A stretch of DNA of 46,159 bases from a virus: IMG/VR virus record IMGVR_UViG_3300017917_002531, positions 1-46,159 of that record, one strand, 5' to 3'. Numbering within the stretch: position 1 is the stretch's first letter; each line of letters opens with the position of its first letter. The notes beneath the pieces were generated by a model. That model searched no databases and was not told where the DNA came from. It was given only the letters and a program-made list of their open reading frames with translations. A program made the position numbers and the translations under genes. Below, piece by piece: positions 14,975 through 22,864 of this stretch.

Positions 14975-15436
14975 ATGCCAGGAACCAGTAAAACATTATT
15001 GTTTAGCACAGGAATAGATTCACTAGGTAATGAAACATCTAGAGAAGTAGATTCCAACGGTAACAAAATTAAGGGATCTTCCATCACTTATCCGCCTCAG
15101 ACTCAAGGTTCTGTCACGTACTATAGTGAGCCAATAGAGGCTAGTGGGTATTTTAACGGCAATGGACTACACACCGTAACTTACTCACCTTGGTGGCAAG
15201 AAGGTGTCAATAACATTATCGTTATAAACAACTTCAGGGGCAGTGTTATCATGCAAGCTACTTTGGCTTCTTCCCCTACTAACAGTGACTGGTTTGATGT
15301 AACTAGTACCTACAGTGTATTCAATGACAACACTTACGGCAACGTTCTACACAATTTTCGAGGAAATTATACTTGGATACGTGCAAAAGTGGTCATAAAT
15401 GCTGGTGTTTTGCGCGAAATCGCAGTCAATCACTAA
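14975..15436 (+). CDS. Putative virion-associated beta-rich protein
   Basis: 153 residues rich in Ser, Thr, Asn, Gly and aromatic residues, with beta-type alternation throughout and no Cys. The C-terminal segment NFRGNYTWIRAKVVINAGVL followed by a terminal VNH resembles small receptor- or fibre-associated proteins of T4-like aquatic phages, where such sheets are common. It has its own late-type promoter, consistent with a structural role. The location in the particle is not determined. Confidence 0.55.
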   Translation: MPGTSKTLLFSTGIDSLGNETSREVDSNGNKIKGSSITYPPQTQGSVTYYSEPIEASGYFNGNGLHTVTYSPWWQEGVNNIIVINNFRGSVIMQATLASSPTNSDWFDVTSTYSVFNDNTYGNVLHNFRGNYTWIRAKVVINAGVLREIAVNH

Positions 15437-15458
15437 TTTCAATCCCTTAGGTTTTAAA

Positions 15459-15465
15459 ATAAATA
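15459..15465 (+). promoter_or_regulatory. T4-type late promoter for the head-protein block
   Basis: ATAAATA with C following, the exact late core. The first gene starts at 15521, leaving an unusually long leader of about 50 bases that contains a hairpin (15477-15497). Confidence 0.55.
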
Positions 15466-15476
15466 CATGATGCAAC

Positions 15477-15497
15477 GCCGTCAAGTAGACTTGCGGC
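15477..15497 (+). other. Leader hairpin upstream of the head-protein block
   Basis: Stem GCCG(T)CAAG / CTTGCGGC with one bulged T and a TAGA loop, eight pairs, between the late promoter and the ATG at 15521. There is no T-tract, so it is not an obvious terminator. It could stabilise the mRNA 5' end or be a protein-binding site. Confidence 0.4.
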
Positions 15498-15520
15498 TAT
15501 ATGATCAGTAGAGAAAAATA

Positions 15521-15868
15521 ATGAAATTACTTGAATTCTTCAGCAAACAAAACTCAGACGAAGATGATGCTAAAATCGAAGTAGATTTAGAAAAGGATCT
15601 TATGGGATTTATTCTAGATGACGATGATCTTTATAAAGAGCACATTCTTCCCTTAATATCTAAAATTAAAAAGGGTAAGAAAGTGGCGGCAGAAGACTTT
15701 ATGAAAGCAGTTAATCAAGGATGTTTAAAGTTTTATAAAGAAAAAGACTTCAAAAAAGACCCCAACAAAATGTTTCCAATCAAAATGAGGAAGAAAATAG
15801 CAGGTAATTTGTTGACTATCAATACTAAAGGCTCAAAAAAAGATGAAGATTCAAGAACTATTGATTGA
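15521..15868 (+). CDS. Putative internal head protein, N-terminal targeting motif
   Basis: 115 residues. The N-terminus MKLLEFFSK resembles the recurring MKIxELL motif of the following genes, but the L-x-E cleavage site is not present in its first 20 residues. The remainder is acidic then Lys-rich and helical, with KKGKKVAAEDFMKAVNQGCLKF and a basic C-terminus. No enzyme motif. It opens the late block and overlaps the metallopeptidase gene by 26 bases. A small DNA-associated or core protein is possible. Confidence 0.55.
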   Translation: MKLLEFFSKQNSDEDDAKIEVDLEKDLMGFILDDDDLYKEHILPLISKIKKGKKVAAEDFMKAVNQGCLKFYKEKDFKKDPNKMFPIKMRKKIAGNLLTINTKGSKKDEDSRTID

Positions 15869-16229
15869 GAGTATAATAAAACCAGATCTGCTGAATATGT
15901 TTCTTAAACACTGTTCAGAAGAATTAGGGTTAGAATCTTTGCCTGAAATTAATTTAGTAGACGATAAACAGTACTCTATTGAACATAAGTCCTTTGGCGG
16001 TTATCAACCAGGTGAACAATCAATTATATTAGCCACTAAAAATAGGCATCCTGTAGATATCTTTAGAACATTAGCTCACGAATTGACACACTACAAACAA
16101 GATTTAGATGGTAAACTTGAGAATGATGATGTTGGTAAAACTGGTAGTCCAGAAGAAAATGAAGCTAATGCAATGGCAGGGATAATAATGCGTAATTTTG
16201 GTCAAAAATTTCCAGAAGTATTTGAATAA
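15843..16229 (+). CDS. Zinc metallopeptidase-like internal head protein
   Basis: 128 residues. The first nine, MKIQELLIE, followed by Ser, form a T4-like capsid-targeting sequence with a predicted prohead-protease cut after Glu9 (L-I-E/S). The body has a zincin motif AHELTH (HExxH, His79-Glu80-His83) and a downstream acidic ligand in ENEANA (Glu107), the pattern of small gluzincin-like proteases and SprT- or ImmA-like domains. It would cut proteins; the target is unknown. Because of the targeting motif I infer that it travels inside the capsid. Confidence 0.75.
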   Translation: MKIQELLIESIIKPDLLNMFLKHCSEELGLESLPEINLVDDKQYSIEHKSFGGYQPGEQSIILATKNRHPVDIFRTLAHELTHYKQDLDGKLENDDVGKTGSPEENEANAMAGIIMRNFGQKFPEVFE

Positions 16230-16238
16230 GGACCAAAA

Positions 16239-17252
16239 ATGCGTATTAAAGAATTATTTGAAGGCGGCTGGGATACTACATTAACACAGAACACTGTGTT
16301 AAAGCCTGCCATCGTAAGTCACGCATTAAAAATTGTTGATCAATTTGTCATCGACTTTAATAACTATACCAAATCACAAGGAGTTCCTGCTATTAAACGT
16401 GGTACTCCAACAGGCAGTAGTGCGTATCATGAAGTTGATTCTAAAGAAAATCCTGATGTTGTTTATGGAGATATTGACTTACAAATGATTGCACCTATCC
16501 AGCAAGGCATGAGTACAGCTCAGTTTAATAGTTTTTGGAATAAGTTAGCAGATGACTTTGCTAAGAGCGGACAAGTAAATTATATTGACACAACAGAAAG
16601 TAAACCAGGTCATCCAATATTTGCTCTTGGCAATGATCAATATGTACAAGTAGATTTTATGTGGCATCCAGTTGAATTAGCTGACTGGGGTGCGGCACGT
16701 GTAACGCCAGAACGAGGTGTTAAAGGTTTACTAATGGGTAACATGTTTAGCGTATTAGGTGAGTTGCTGGACATGAGTATACAACACGCAGGCGTACAAC
16801 TAAAAGTTGTTGACAATCAACACGTGCCATTTAGTAAACAAAAAGGCACACAAGTCGTTACAATTTCAATTAATCCAAAAACATTCGTTTATGATATTTT
16901 TGCATACGAAGCAAAACAAATGGGTATTAGAAATCCAAAAATAGATGCATTGTTAAAACAGTATCCAGGAACCAATACACAAGACGTCAAAATTGCAACA
17001 TTGGTAAATGCTGTTAAAGGGTTTGCTAACAGTGTAGAAGTAAATGACATGTTTGGAAAAGGCGATTTTGCTAATTTTTCTAACGCACAAGATTTCTTAA
17101 ATAAATTTGTAGCACGTTACGATGAGAAAGCACAAATTGATATTGCTGGTAAGAAACGTGATAAAGCACAAACACCAGATGCTATTGCACGTGCCAATGC
17201 TGATAGAGAAAAAATACAAAAAGGCCTAGATATGGTTAAAGGGTTATTCTAA
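16239..17252 (+). CDS. Polymerase-beta-fold nucleotidyltransferase, probable internal head protein
   Basis: 337 residues. N-terminus MRIKELFE followed by Gly gives a targeting motif with cut site L-F-E/G. The catalytic signature of polymerase-beta-like nucleotidyltransferases follows: a GS motif (59-60), the carboxylates DID (78-80, in VVYGDIDLQ) and the third Asp (139, in YVQVDF). The C-terminal 150 residues are helical and of unknown role. Family members add nucleotides to RNA, antibiotics or proteins. The substrate here is unknown. A second, distantly related member lies at 17629. All three acidic residues are intact. Confidence 0.75.
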   Translation: MRIKELFEGGWDTTLTQNTVLKPAIVSHALKIVDQFVIDFNNYTKSQGVPAIKRGTPTGSSAYHEVDSKENPDVVYGDIDLQMIAPIQQGMSTAQFNSFWNKLADDFAKSGQVNYIDTTESKPGHPIFALGNDQYVQVDFMWHPVELADWGAARVTPERGVKGLLMGNMFSVLGELLDMSIQHAGVQLKVVDNQHVPFSKQKGTQVVTISINPKTFVYDIFAYEAKQMGIRNPKIDALLKQYPGTNTQDVKIATLVNAVKGFANSVEVNDMFGKGDFANFSNAQDFLNKFVARYDEKAQIDIAGKKRDKAQTPDAIARANADREKIQKGLDMVKGLF

Positions 17253-17629
17253 TGAGAGCAAAAGAATTTATAACTGAAGTATCAGAAAAGAAAATTACAA
17301 ATAGACAAGGCCAATCGGCTGCTGGTATAAATTTGTACACTGATGCTGAAAGAAGGAATAGTGACTACGTGTCGTATCGTTTAGGTATGGCTGTTGCGTG
17401 TACTGACGGAACAAATGATCCTGATATGCCAGCAAAAAGTTGGTCTGATAAGAGCAAGTCCACACATCCATATACACCACAAGAACAAGAAATGCTCAAA
17501 AGAGCCTACAAAGCAGTAGGAGCCAACTGGAAAGATTTAACACACGGTGATATGAAGAGTCAAGAATTGAAAACTACTAATACTGTTAGTCCTGTGGCAA
17601 AAATTAAAAAGAACAAGTACGGTGTATAA
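17252..17629 (+). CDS. Probable internal head protein, unknown fold
   Basis: 125 residues. It starts MRAKEFITE followed by Val, a variant of the targeting motif with I-T-E before the predicted cut, although Val is not the usual next residue. The body contains YRLGMAVACTDG and a Thr/Tyr/Pro-rich HPYTPQEQEMLKRAYKAVG segment. No catalytic motif. Its ATG overlaps the stop of the upstream nucleotidyltransferase, and the second nucleotidyltransferase follows with a one-base overlap, so it may be a partner or adaptor of these enzymes. Confidence 0.6.
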   Translation: MRAKEFITEVSEKKITNRQGQSAAGINLYTDAERRNSDYVSYRLGMAVACTDGTNDPDMPAKSWSDKSKSTHPYTPQEQEMLKRAYKAVGANWKDLTHGDMKSQELKTTNTVSPVAKIKKNKYGV

Positions 17630-18459
17630 TGAAAATAATTGAACTATTAGAAAGCGGAAAAAGATTAGCCAAACAAGGCGTTGAGATTTCTCGAGTAGAC
17701 AAAGATGCTTTCACAAAAGCCAAAGCAATTATCAAACCTATTCTTGATAAAGCTAAACTAATGTCTGGTTGGACTGCTGGTGGTGCTGGAAGTTTTGATC
17801 CAGAGCACCCTTATGGTGGAGGTGGCAGAGATGATAGTGGCGATATTGACATCATGATAGACCCACAGAACTTATTAAAAAGTTTTCCACCAGATGTTCA
17901 AGGATATAATACAGCAAGTCCTAAGCCATTAGGTCCAAAAGCAATGGCCAACGCTATGGCAGATCCTTCTAAAAAATCTAGAATAGAATTAAGTGCAAGT
18001 AAATGGGCACTAGCAAATTACATGACTAGTAACGGTTTACCTACTGATCCAGGAACATTAACTGTTGAATACACCGCGGATGGAAAAAGTTATTCAGTTG
18101 ATTTAATTGTAAGACCTAAAGAATCTTGGGAACTACATTCACATGATTTCACAAGAGACCCTGGAATGAAAGGCGGGCAACTATTTACAGATGTCTATCC
18201 TACTTTAGTAAAATTAGCCAGTAAGTCTACGTTTGTAGATCCAAAGACAGGTGAAGAAAAAGGTAGTTTACAGTACAGCCCAGATAGAGGTTTGGTAGAT
18301 AGAGAAACTAATCAAGTAGTTGCTATTAATAAAAATGACATTGCTAAAATATTATTAGGACCACAGGCAACAGCAAGAGACATGTCTAGTATTTCTGGAA
18401 TTAAGGACGCACTTAAAAATGATCCTGCAAAACTGAGCCAAGTGTTCCCACAAAGTTAA
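17629..18459 (+). CDS. Second polymerase-beta-fold nucleotidyltransferase, probable internal head protein
   Basis: 276 residues. N-terminus MKIIELLE followed by Ser: targeting motif with cut site L-L-E/S. The nucleotidyltransferase signature is present: GGAGSF (51-56), DID (72-74, in SGDIDIMID) and a third Asp (158, in YSVDLIV). The order of motifs matches the protein at 16239, but the sequences between them are unrelated, so this is either an ancient duplication or two independent captures. The C-terminal 100 residues are Ser/Asp-rich. Substrate unknown. Confidence 0.75.
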   Translation: MKIIELLESGKRLAKQGVEISRVDKDAFTKAKAIIKPILDKAKLMSGWTAGGAGSFDPEHPYGGGGRDDSGDIDIMIDPQNLLKSFPPDVQGYNTASPKPLGPKAMANAMADPSKKSRIELSASKWALANYMTSNGLPTDPGTLTVEYTADGKSYSVDLIVRPKESWELHSHDFTRDPGMKGGQLFTDVYPTLVKLASKSTFVDPKTGEEKGSLQYSPDRGLVDRETNQVVAINKNDIAKILLGPQATARDMSSISGIKDALKNDPAKLSQVFPQS

Positions 18460-18462
18460 AAA

Positions 18463-18469
18463 ATAAATA
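18463..18469 (+). promoter_or_regulatory. T4-type late promoter, leaderless
   Basis: ATAAATA followed by six bases and the ATG at 18476, so the expected +1 falls on the start codon. It lies directly after the stop of the nucleotidyltransferase gene. Confidence 0.5.
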
Positions 18470-18475
18470 CATATT

Positions 18476-21088
18476 ATGAACTTATTTGAGCTGTTTAAAC
18501 CTACTAAAAATATCATTATGGAAGGCATTGACCATCCAGAAGATCTCATTATCTCTCAAGGTAGTGCAGGTGCTGACAGAGTTTTAGCAGATTTAGCCAG
18601 TTTGCAAAAAGATCCAAGTACAGTAAGTGTAAAATGGGATGGATTTCCTGCTGTCGTCTTTGGTAGAGACAAGACTGGCAAACTTGTATTCATGGACAAA
18701 CACATGTATGACAAGGTTGTCAACGGAAAACTGGAGTTCATGTCCATTAAAGATTATGACATTTCTAGAGAAGCAAATCGTGCTAATCTATGGGAAACAG
18801 AAAGTGCTCTACGTCCAACTTTAGATAGGTTAATACCAAATGTAAAAGATCAATATTGGATGGGCGACTTAATGTGGACTGGCACACCTAAAACAAATGA
18901 TGGCTATTTTGTTTTTAAACCTAACACTGTTGAGTACCGAGTTAAAATTGACGACACCCCAGGTAGGGGTAATACATTAAGTGACCAAATCGCCCGTAGT
19001 ATTGGCGGCATTGCTGTACACACTTTTATTCCTGGTTTAGGTCAAACTGATCAACCGTTAATTGGTTTGAAAGGTTTGAAAGAAAATGAAGGCATAGTTT
19101 TCCTTGTAGGTGAAATGAAGGATAAACCAAAAGTTGGTATTAATCCTGAACTATTAAATCAAACCAAAAGTATTATTAACCAACACAGAGACGCTGTGGA
19201 CAAATTTATCTCTGACTTAACTGCAATGAAAGGCAAGTCAGTTATCACAGCTATGGGACCGTTTATCACACGTATGCTTGAAGAAGATGATATATCAGGT
19301 AACATTGTTCCAAGATTTTTAGAATTTCTAAAAGAACGTTTAAATGATACAGCGCAAAACAAATTCTTAGGTACTAAAAAAGACGGATGGCTGTATCAAG
19401 AGCAAGGTGGTGGTCCTGGTCTATTAGGTATTTGGACCATGTGGGCCGCAATCACTGAATTAAAAAATCACATTAAACAACAGATTGATACACAACAACA
19501 GGGCAGTGAAATTATTGCTATCACTGATGGTGTCAATGCACACGAAGGATATGTGTTTGGGTCAGGCAAAGACAAATTAAAATTAATTGATCGTTTAGGA
19601 TTTAGTCGTGCAAACTTTGCCAAACATCGTGTACCAGATGAAGAAGTAGAAGCAAAAAGTAAAATGCCTATGGCAGTTTTTTGCTTTGGTCGTATGAATC
19701 CGCCAACACTAGGACACGGTCTTGTTATACAAAAAACTTTAGATTTAGGCGGAGAGAACGCTTTTGTATTTTTAAGTAGCAGTCATGATTCTGCTGACAA
19801 CCCAATTGATCCAAGAACTAAGGCGCAGTTCGTAGCACAAATATATCCTAATGCTGCCGATCGACTTGTGCAAGATTTCGTACAAACTCCAATATTTGCA
19901 GCCAATTGGCTATATGCTAAAGGCTTTAGAAACATGACGTTTGTTGCAGGTAGTGATAGATTAGGCAAAGAAAAAGGCAGTATTGAAAAACTTTTAAACA
20001 GTTGGAATAGTGGCCCAATACGCTCCACTGATCCTGCTGGAGCAAGAGAGCATGTTGTTATTAAATTTGAGAGTAGTGGTCAGCGTGATCCTGATGCCGA
20101 GGGGGTGACAGGCTACAGTGGCACTAAGGCTCGCCAAGCAGCGGCAGCTGGCAACGAGCAAAAGTTCCAAGAATATACAGGTGTTGGTCCTGAAGTCGTT
20201 GTAAACGGCAAAACATTATATCAAGCAACAAGAGAAGGTATGGGAATTAAAGATGAAAAACCAACTGCCCAACCAGCTCCTGTTAAACAACCTGCTCAAC
20301 AACTTGCACAACCCAAGTTGCAAGTAACTAAGAAAGTTCCTGGTAAAGCCCCTGTTAGTAAGGAAGTAGATTCTATGAACGAATCAAAACTACGTGATAA
20401 AGATGATTTAAAAGCAAAACGTAAAGCATTACAAGATATTCAGATGGACAAACACACACATAAAGATCCAGAATTAAAAGCTGAGCTGGCAAGACGTAAA
20501 GCCGCATTAGAAAAAGAAGCTAAAAAAATGAACTTGTCTGAATCAATTGTACACGCATACGGCATTTACGAAGAACAACAATCATTATTAGATAAACTAA
20601 AATCTGCATTTCAAAGTCAAAGTCCAATAAGCGACAGAGTAAAATACGGCGATACTACATATCCTAAAACATCTTTGCAAAAAACAAGAGACGAATTTCA
20701 ATCAGGAACATTAAAAAATGTTGATCCCAATAGTACCATTGGAAGATTAAATCAACGTAATGCAGATATCAAAGCCGCAGGTGACGAATTAAAAGAAGCT
20801 CCAATTGAAATGGATCCACAAAATCCAAATGACCCAATGGTCATGCCTCCTGGTCTTAATCCAGGTAAGCTAAGTTACAGAAAAGCAAGAGCAGCCGCAC
20901 AACTAGCAGATTTAGCACGTATGGCGGCTCAAGCAAATGAAAAAAATAGTGCCGCAATGTGGGACAGCATTGTTAGACACTTTCCAGAATTAGAAACAAA
21001 TATTCGTAGCATACAGCATGGACAAGAAGAATTAGAAAAAGTAAGACGTAAAGGCGGAGTACGTAGTAGAGGAATAAATCCATTATGA
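18476..21088 (+). CDS. Ligase-like plus NMNAT-like fusion, probable internal head protein
   Basis: 870 residues in three parts. Residues 1-16 end in I-M-E before Gly17, a predicted prohead-protease cut. Residues about 30-375 look like a covalent nucleotidyltransferase (polynucleotide ligase type): motif I KWDG (53-56, Lys53 would be adenylated), motif III-like GDLMWTG (130-136), motif IV EGYVF (357-361) and motif V KLKLIDR (367-373). Residues about 398-575 form an adenylyl/cytidylyltransferase domain with TLGH (411-414, HxGH type) and SGTKAR (548-553, ISTTR type), as in NMN adenylyltransferases. The C-terminal 270 residues are charged, with another possible cut L-S-E/S near residue 686. Substrate unknown; NAD or RNA-end chemistry is a guess. 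Confidence 0.75.
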   Translation: MNLFELFKPTKNIIMEGIDHPEDLIISQGSAGADRVLADLASLQKDPSTVSVKWDGFPAVVFGRDKTGKLVFMDKHMYDKVVNGKLEFMSIKDYDISREANRANLWETESALRPTLDRLIPNVKDQYWMGDLMWTGTPKTNDGYFVFKPNTVEYRVKIDDTPGRGNTLSDQIARSIGGIAVHTFIPGLGQTDQPLIGLKGLKENEGIVFLVGEMKDKPKVGINPELLNQTKSIINQHRDAVDKFISDLTAMKGKSVITAMGPFITRMLEEDDISGNIVPRFLEFLKERLNDTAQNKFLGTKKDGWLYQEQGGGPGLLGIWTMWAAITELKNHIKQQIDTQQQGSEIIAITDGVNAHEGYVFGSGKDKLKLIDRLGFSRANFAKHRVPDEEVEAKSKMPMAVFCFGRMNPPTLGHGLVIQKTLDLGGENAFVFLSSSHDSADNPIDPRTKAQFVAQIYPNAADRLVQDFVQTPIFAANWLYAKGFRNMTFVAGSDRLGKEKGSIEKLLNSWNSGPIRSTDPAGAREHVVIKFESSGQRDPDAEGVTGYSGTKARQAAAAGNEQKFQEYTGVGPEVVVNGKTLYQATREGMGIKDEKPTAQPAPVKQPAQQLAQPKLQVTKKVPGKAPVSKEVDSMNESKLRDKDDLKAKRKALQDIQMDKHTHKDPELKAELARRKAALEKEAKKMNLSESIVHAYGIYEEQQSLLDKLKSAFQSQSPISDRVKYGDTTYPKTSLQKTRDEFQSGTLKNVDPNSTIGRLNQRNADIKAAGDELKEAPIEMDPQNPNDPMVMPPGLNPGKLSYRKARAAAQLADLARMAAQANEKNSAAMWDSIVRHFPELETNIRSIQHGQEELEKVRRKGGVRSRGINPL

Positions 21089-22140
21089 AAATTAGACAAC
21101 TTTTAGAAGGCTCCAAGCCTCAAAAAATTCCTGCAAGTAAACCACGCAACTTTGTTGTTAAAAATCAACCAACAACGGGTGCTGGTGCGCATAGAGATAA
21201 AAAGAAAGAACAGAAACAAGGTTATGAAAAACATAAGAGTAAAGAATTTGCAGAAACCTTTACCGATGACGTTAAAGATACCGTTTCTAATGCGGCATCA
21301 AAAGTAGGCGATGCTGTAGCAAATGTTTTGCCTAAAGAAATGCGTCCTTTTGATAATCAAACAGCGGCAAATTTTTCAAACAATATTGCAAAACAACCAA
21401 CTCCTACAACTGCAAAAACAAAATTAGCAGTAAAAGAAAGTTTATCTGAGCAATATGTTGGTATTAGTTCTCATAAAGATCAAGGGTTATCAAGAGATAT
21501 GGCAACACAAAATGCACATATTGAATTAATGAAAAGGAAATATGGACCAGAATTTCAAAATAAACCTGGTGTGTTGATTCATTATAATCAGTCACATAAA
21601 ATGGTTCCTGATGAAAAAAAGCCTGGAAATTTTCATACTACGACGACATTAACTCCAAAGGATTACACCTTGTCGCCAAACTTGACAGCGAGGCACAGTT
21701 TAGACCCTAATCAAGACTATGATTACTATTACAAAGGAGAAAAGATGGAAACTGATCATCCTCTCTATAATAAAGTCAAACAAACACATCTTGATAGTAT
21801 GAAACCTGAACCAAGTAATTTAGATGAAAATAATAGAAATCCAGATCTAATGAGTGCTACAGATTACGACCGTTATCAACAAAGTCAAATGGATGCTGAT
21901 AAACGAGCATTTAAACGTCAAGAATTAGAACACGAACTAAGTCATGAGGATACAGGATATTATCAAGTAATGATTGCTAGAAATGGTAAATGGGATTACG
22001 CTAAAGTTCAACCTCGTCGTGAAGGTATGAACGCTGCCATGGATATTATTAGAAATTTACACAACAAGTATCCAAGTATGCACTTAGGTATGTTATATCC
22101 TAATGGTAAAGTAGAGAATTTTGGAAAAGGTAGAAGATAA
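21085..22140 (+). CDS. Probable internal head protein, unknown function
   Basis: 351 residues. N-terminus MKIRQLLE followed by Gly: targeting motif with cut site L-L-E/G. The next 50 residues are strongly basic (HRDKKKEQKQGYEKHKSKE), suited to contact packaged DNA. A second domain (about 120-240) is Tyr/His-rich, and the last 60 residues (from YYQVMIARNGKWDYAKVQ) look like a small alpha/beta module. No catalytic motif recognised. It overlaps the 870-residue gene by four bases (ATGA) and abuts the Dps-like gene. Confidence 0.6.
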   Translation: MKIRQLLEGSKPQKIPASKPRNFVVKNQPTTGAGAHRDKKKEQKQGYEKHKSKEFAETFTDDVKDTVSNAASKVGDAVANVLPKEMRPFDNQTAANFSNNIAKQPTPTTAKTKLAVKESLSEQYVGISSHKDQGLSRDMATQNAHIELMKRKYGPEFQNKPGVLIHYNQSHKMVPDEKKPGNFHTTTTLTPKDYTLSPNLTARHSLDPNQDYDYYYKGEKMETDHPLYNKVKQTHLDSMKPEPSNLDENNRNPDLMSATDYDRYQQSQMDADKRAFKRQELEHELSHEDTGYYQVMIARNGKWDYAKVQPRREGMNAAMDIIRNLHNKYPSMHLGMLYPNGKVENFGKGRR

Positions 22141-22574
22141 TGGACAAGTATCATTTAGCACTTAAAACAGCATTTGCTAGTGAGTATGCTTTTTATTTGA
22201 AAGCACAGAATTTCCACTGGAATGTGGAAGGAATGTTCTTTGAACAATTTCATAGTTTGTTTGGAAAAATTTACGAAGAAGTTGGAGATGTCATTGACGA
22301 CTTTGCAGAAAATCTACGCAAAGTAAATACCTACGCTCCTGGTAGTTTTAGAAGATTCAGTATGCTCAGCGAAATTGATGATGAAACACAGATTTTAGAA
22401 GCGACAAGTATGTGTGCATCATTATTGGCTGATAGTGAAAAAATGGAAGAAATTTTTAAAATAACCTATCAAATGGCAGAGGATAACAAAGATTTTGGAT
22501 TAGCAAACTTTTTGGCAGAGCGTCAAGATGCACACGCTAAACACAGTTGGATGTTGAGAGCAACATTAAAATGA
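22140..22574 (+). CDS. dps: Dps/ferritin-like protein
   Basis: 144 residues, about the length of small Dps proteins. The Dps signature is present: AQNFHWNVEGMFFEQFHSLFGKIYEEVGDVIDDFAE, with the His and Asp/Glu residues (about 28, 39, 43, 55, 59) that form the inter-subunit ferroxidase site. Dps forms a 12-subunit shell that oxidises iron and, in some bacteria, binds DNA. It has no targeting motif, yet it lies inside the block of targeted genes with overlapping start and stop. It may protect DNA or iron-dependent enzymes during infection. Confidence 0.85.
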   Translation: MDKYHLALKTAFASEYAFYLKAQNFHWNVEGMFFEQFHSLFGKIYEEVGDVIDDFAENLRKVNTYAPGSFRRFSMLSEIDDETQILEATSMCASLLADSEKMEEIFKITYQMAEDNKDFGLANFLAERQDAHAKHSWMLRATLK

Positions 22575-22864
22575 AACAATATAGGATCACTACAGAACAT
22601 TTAAATCAAGACAGTTTAGACGACTGCTATCTTGATCCTAATGATCCTATACATGAATTAAAAATAGTTCAACATCTAGCAGGGTTAAATTCAATTAATC
22701 GATTACAAGAGTATAAGGGAATGCAAGGCAGTAATATTAGTGCTACAGGTTCTGAAAAAGGTAGAATACAAAGAGAACATAATATTAGACCTGGAACTCC
22801 TGAATGGTTTAAACTATGGTTTAGTTTACCTTATATGACTGGTGAAAGGCCTATAGAAAAATGA
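22571..22864 (+). CDS. Conserved phage protein, unknown function
   Basis: 97 residues from the ATG at 22571, which overlaps the Dps stop (ATGA). An in-frame TTG at 22547 inside dps is rejected. Features: YRITTEHLNQDSLDDCYLDPNDPIHEL at the N-terminus and PGTPEWFKLWFSLPYMTGERP at the C-terminus, which resembles a small conserved protein of aquatic phages. No catalytic or membrane motif. Its stop overlaps the next start. Function unknown. Confidence 0.6.
   Translation: MKQYRITTEHLNQDSLDDCYLDPNDPIHELKIVQHLAGLNSINRLQEYKGMQGSNISATGSEKGRIQREHNIRPGTPEWFKLWFSLPYMTGERPIEK

Noticed and set aside
15521-15600. MKIxELL-type N-termini as Sec or lipoprotein signal peptides
   Set aside because: They have no long hydrophobic core, contain charged residues throughout and no AxA or lipobox site; the prohead-protease pattern fits better.
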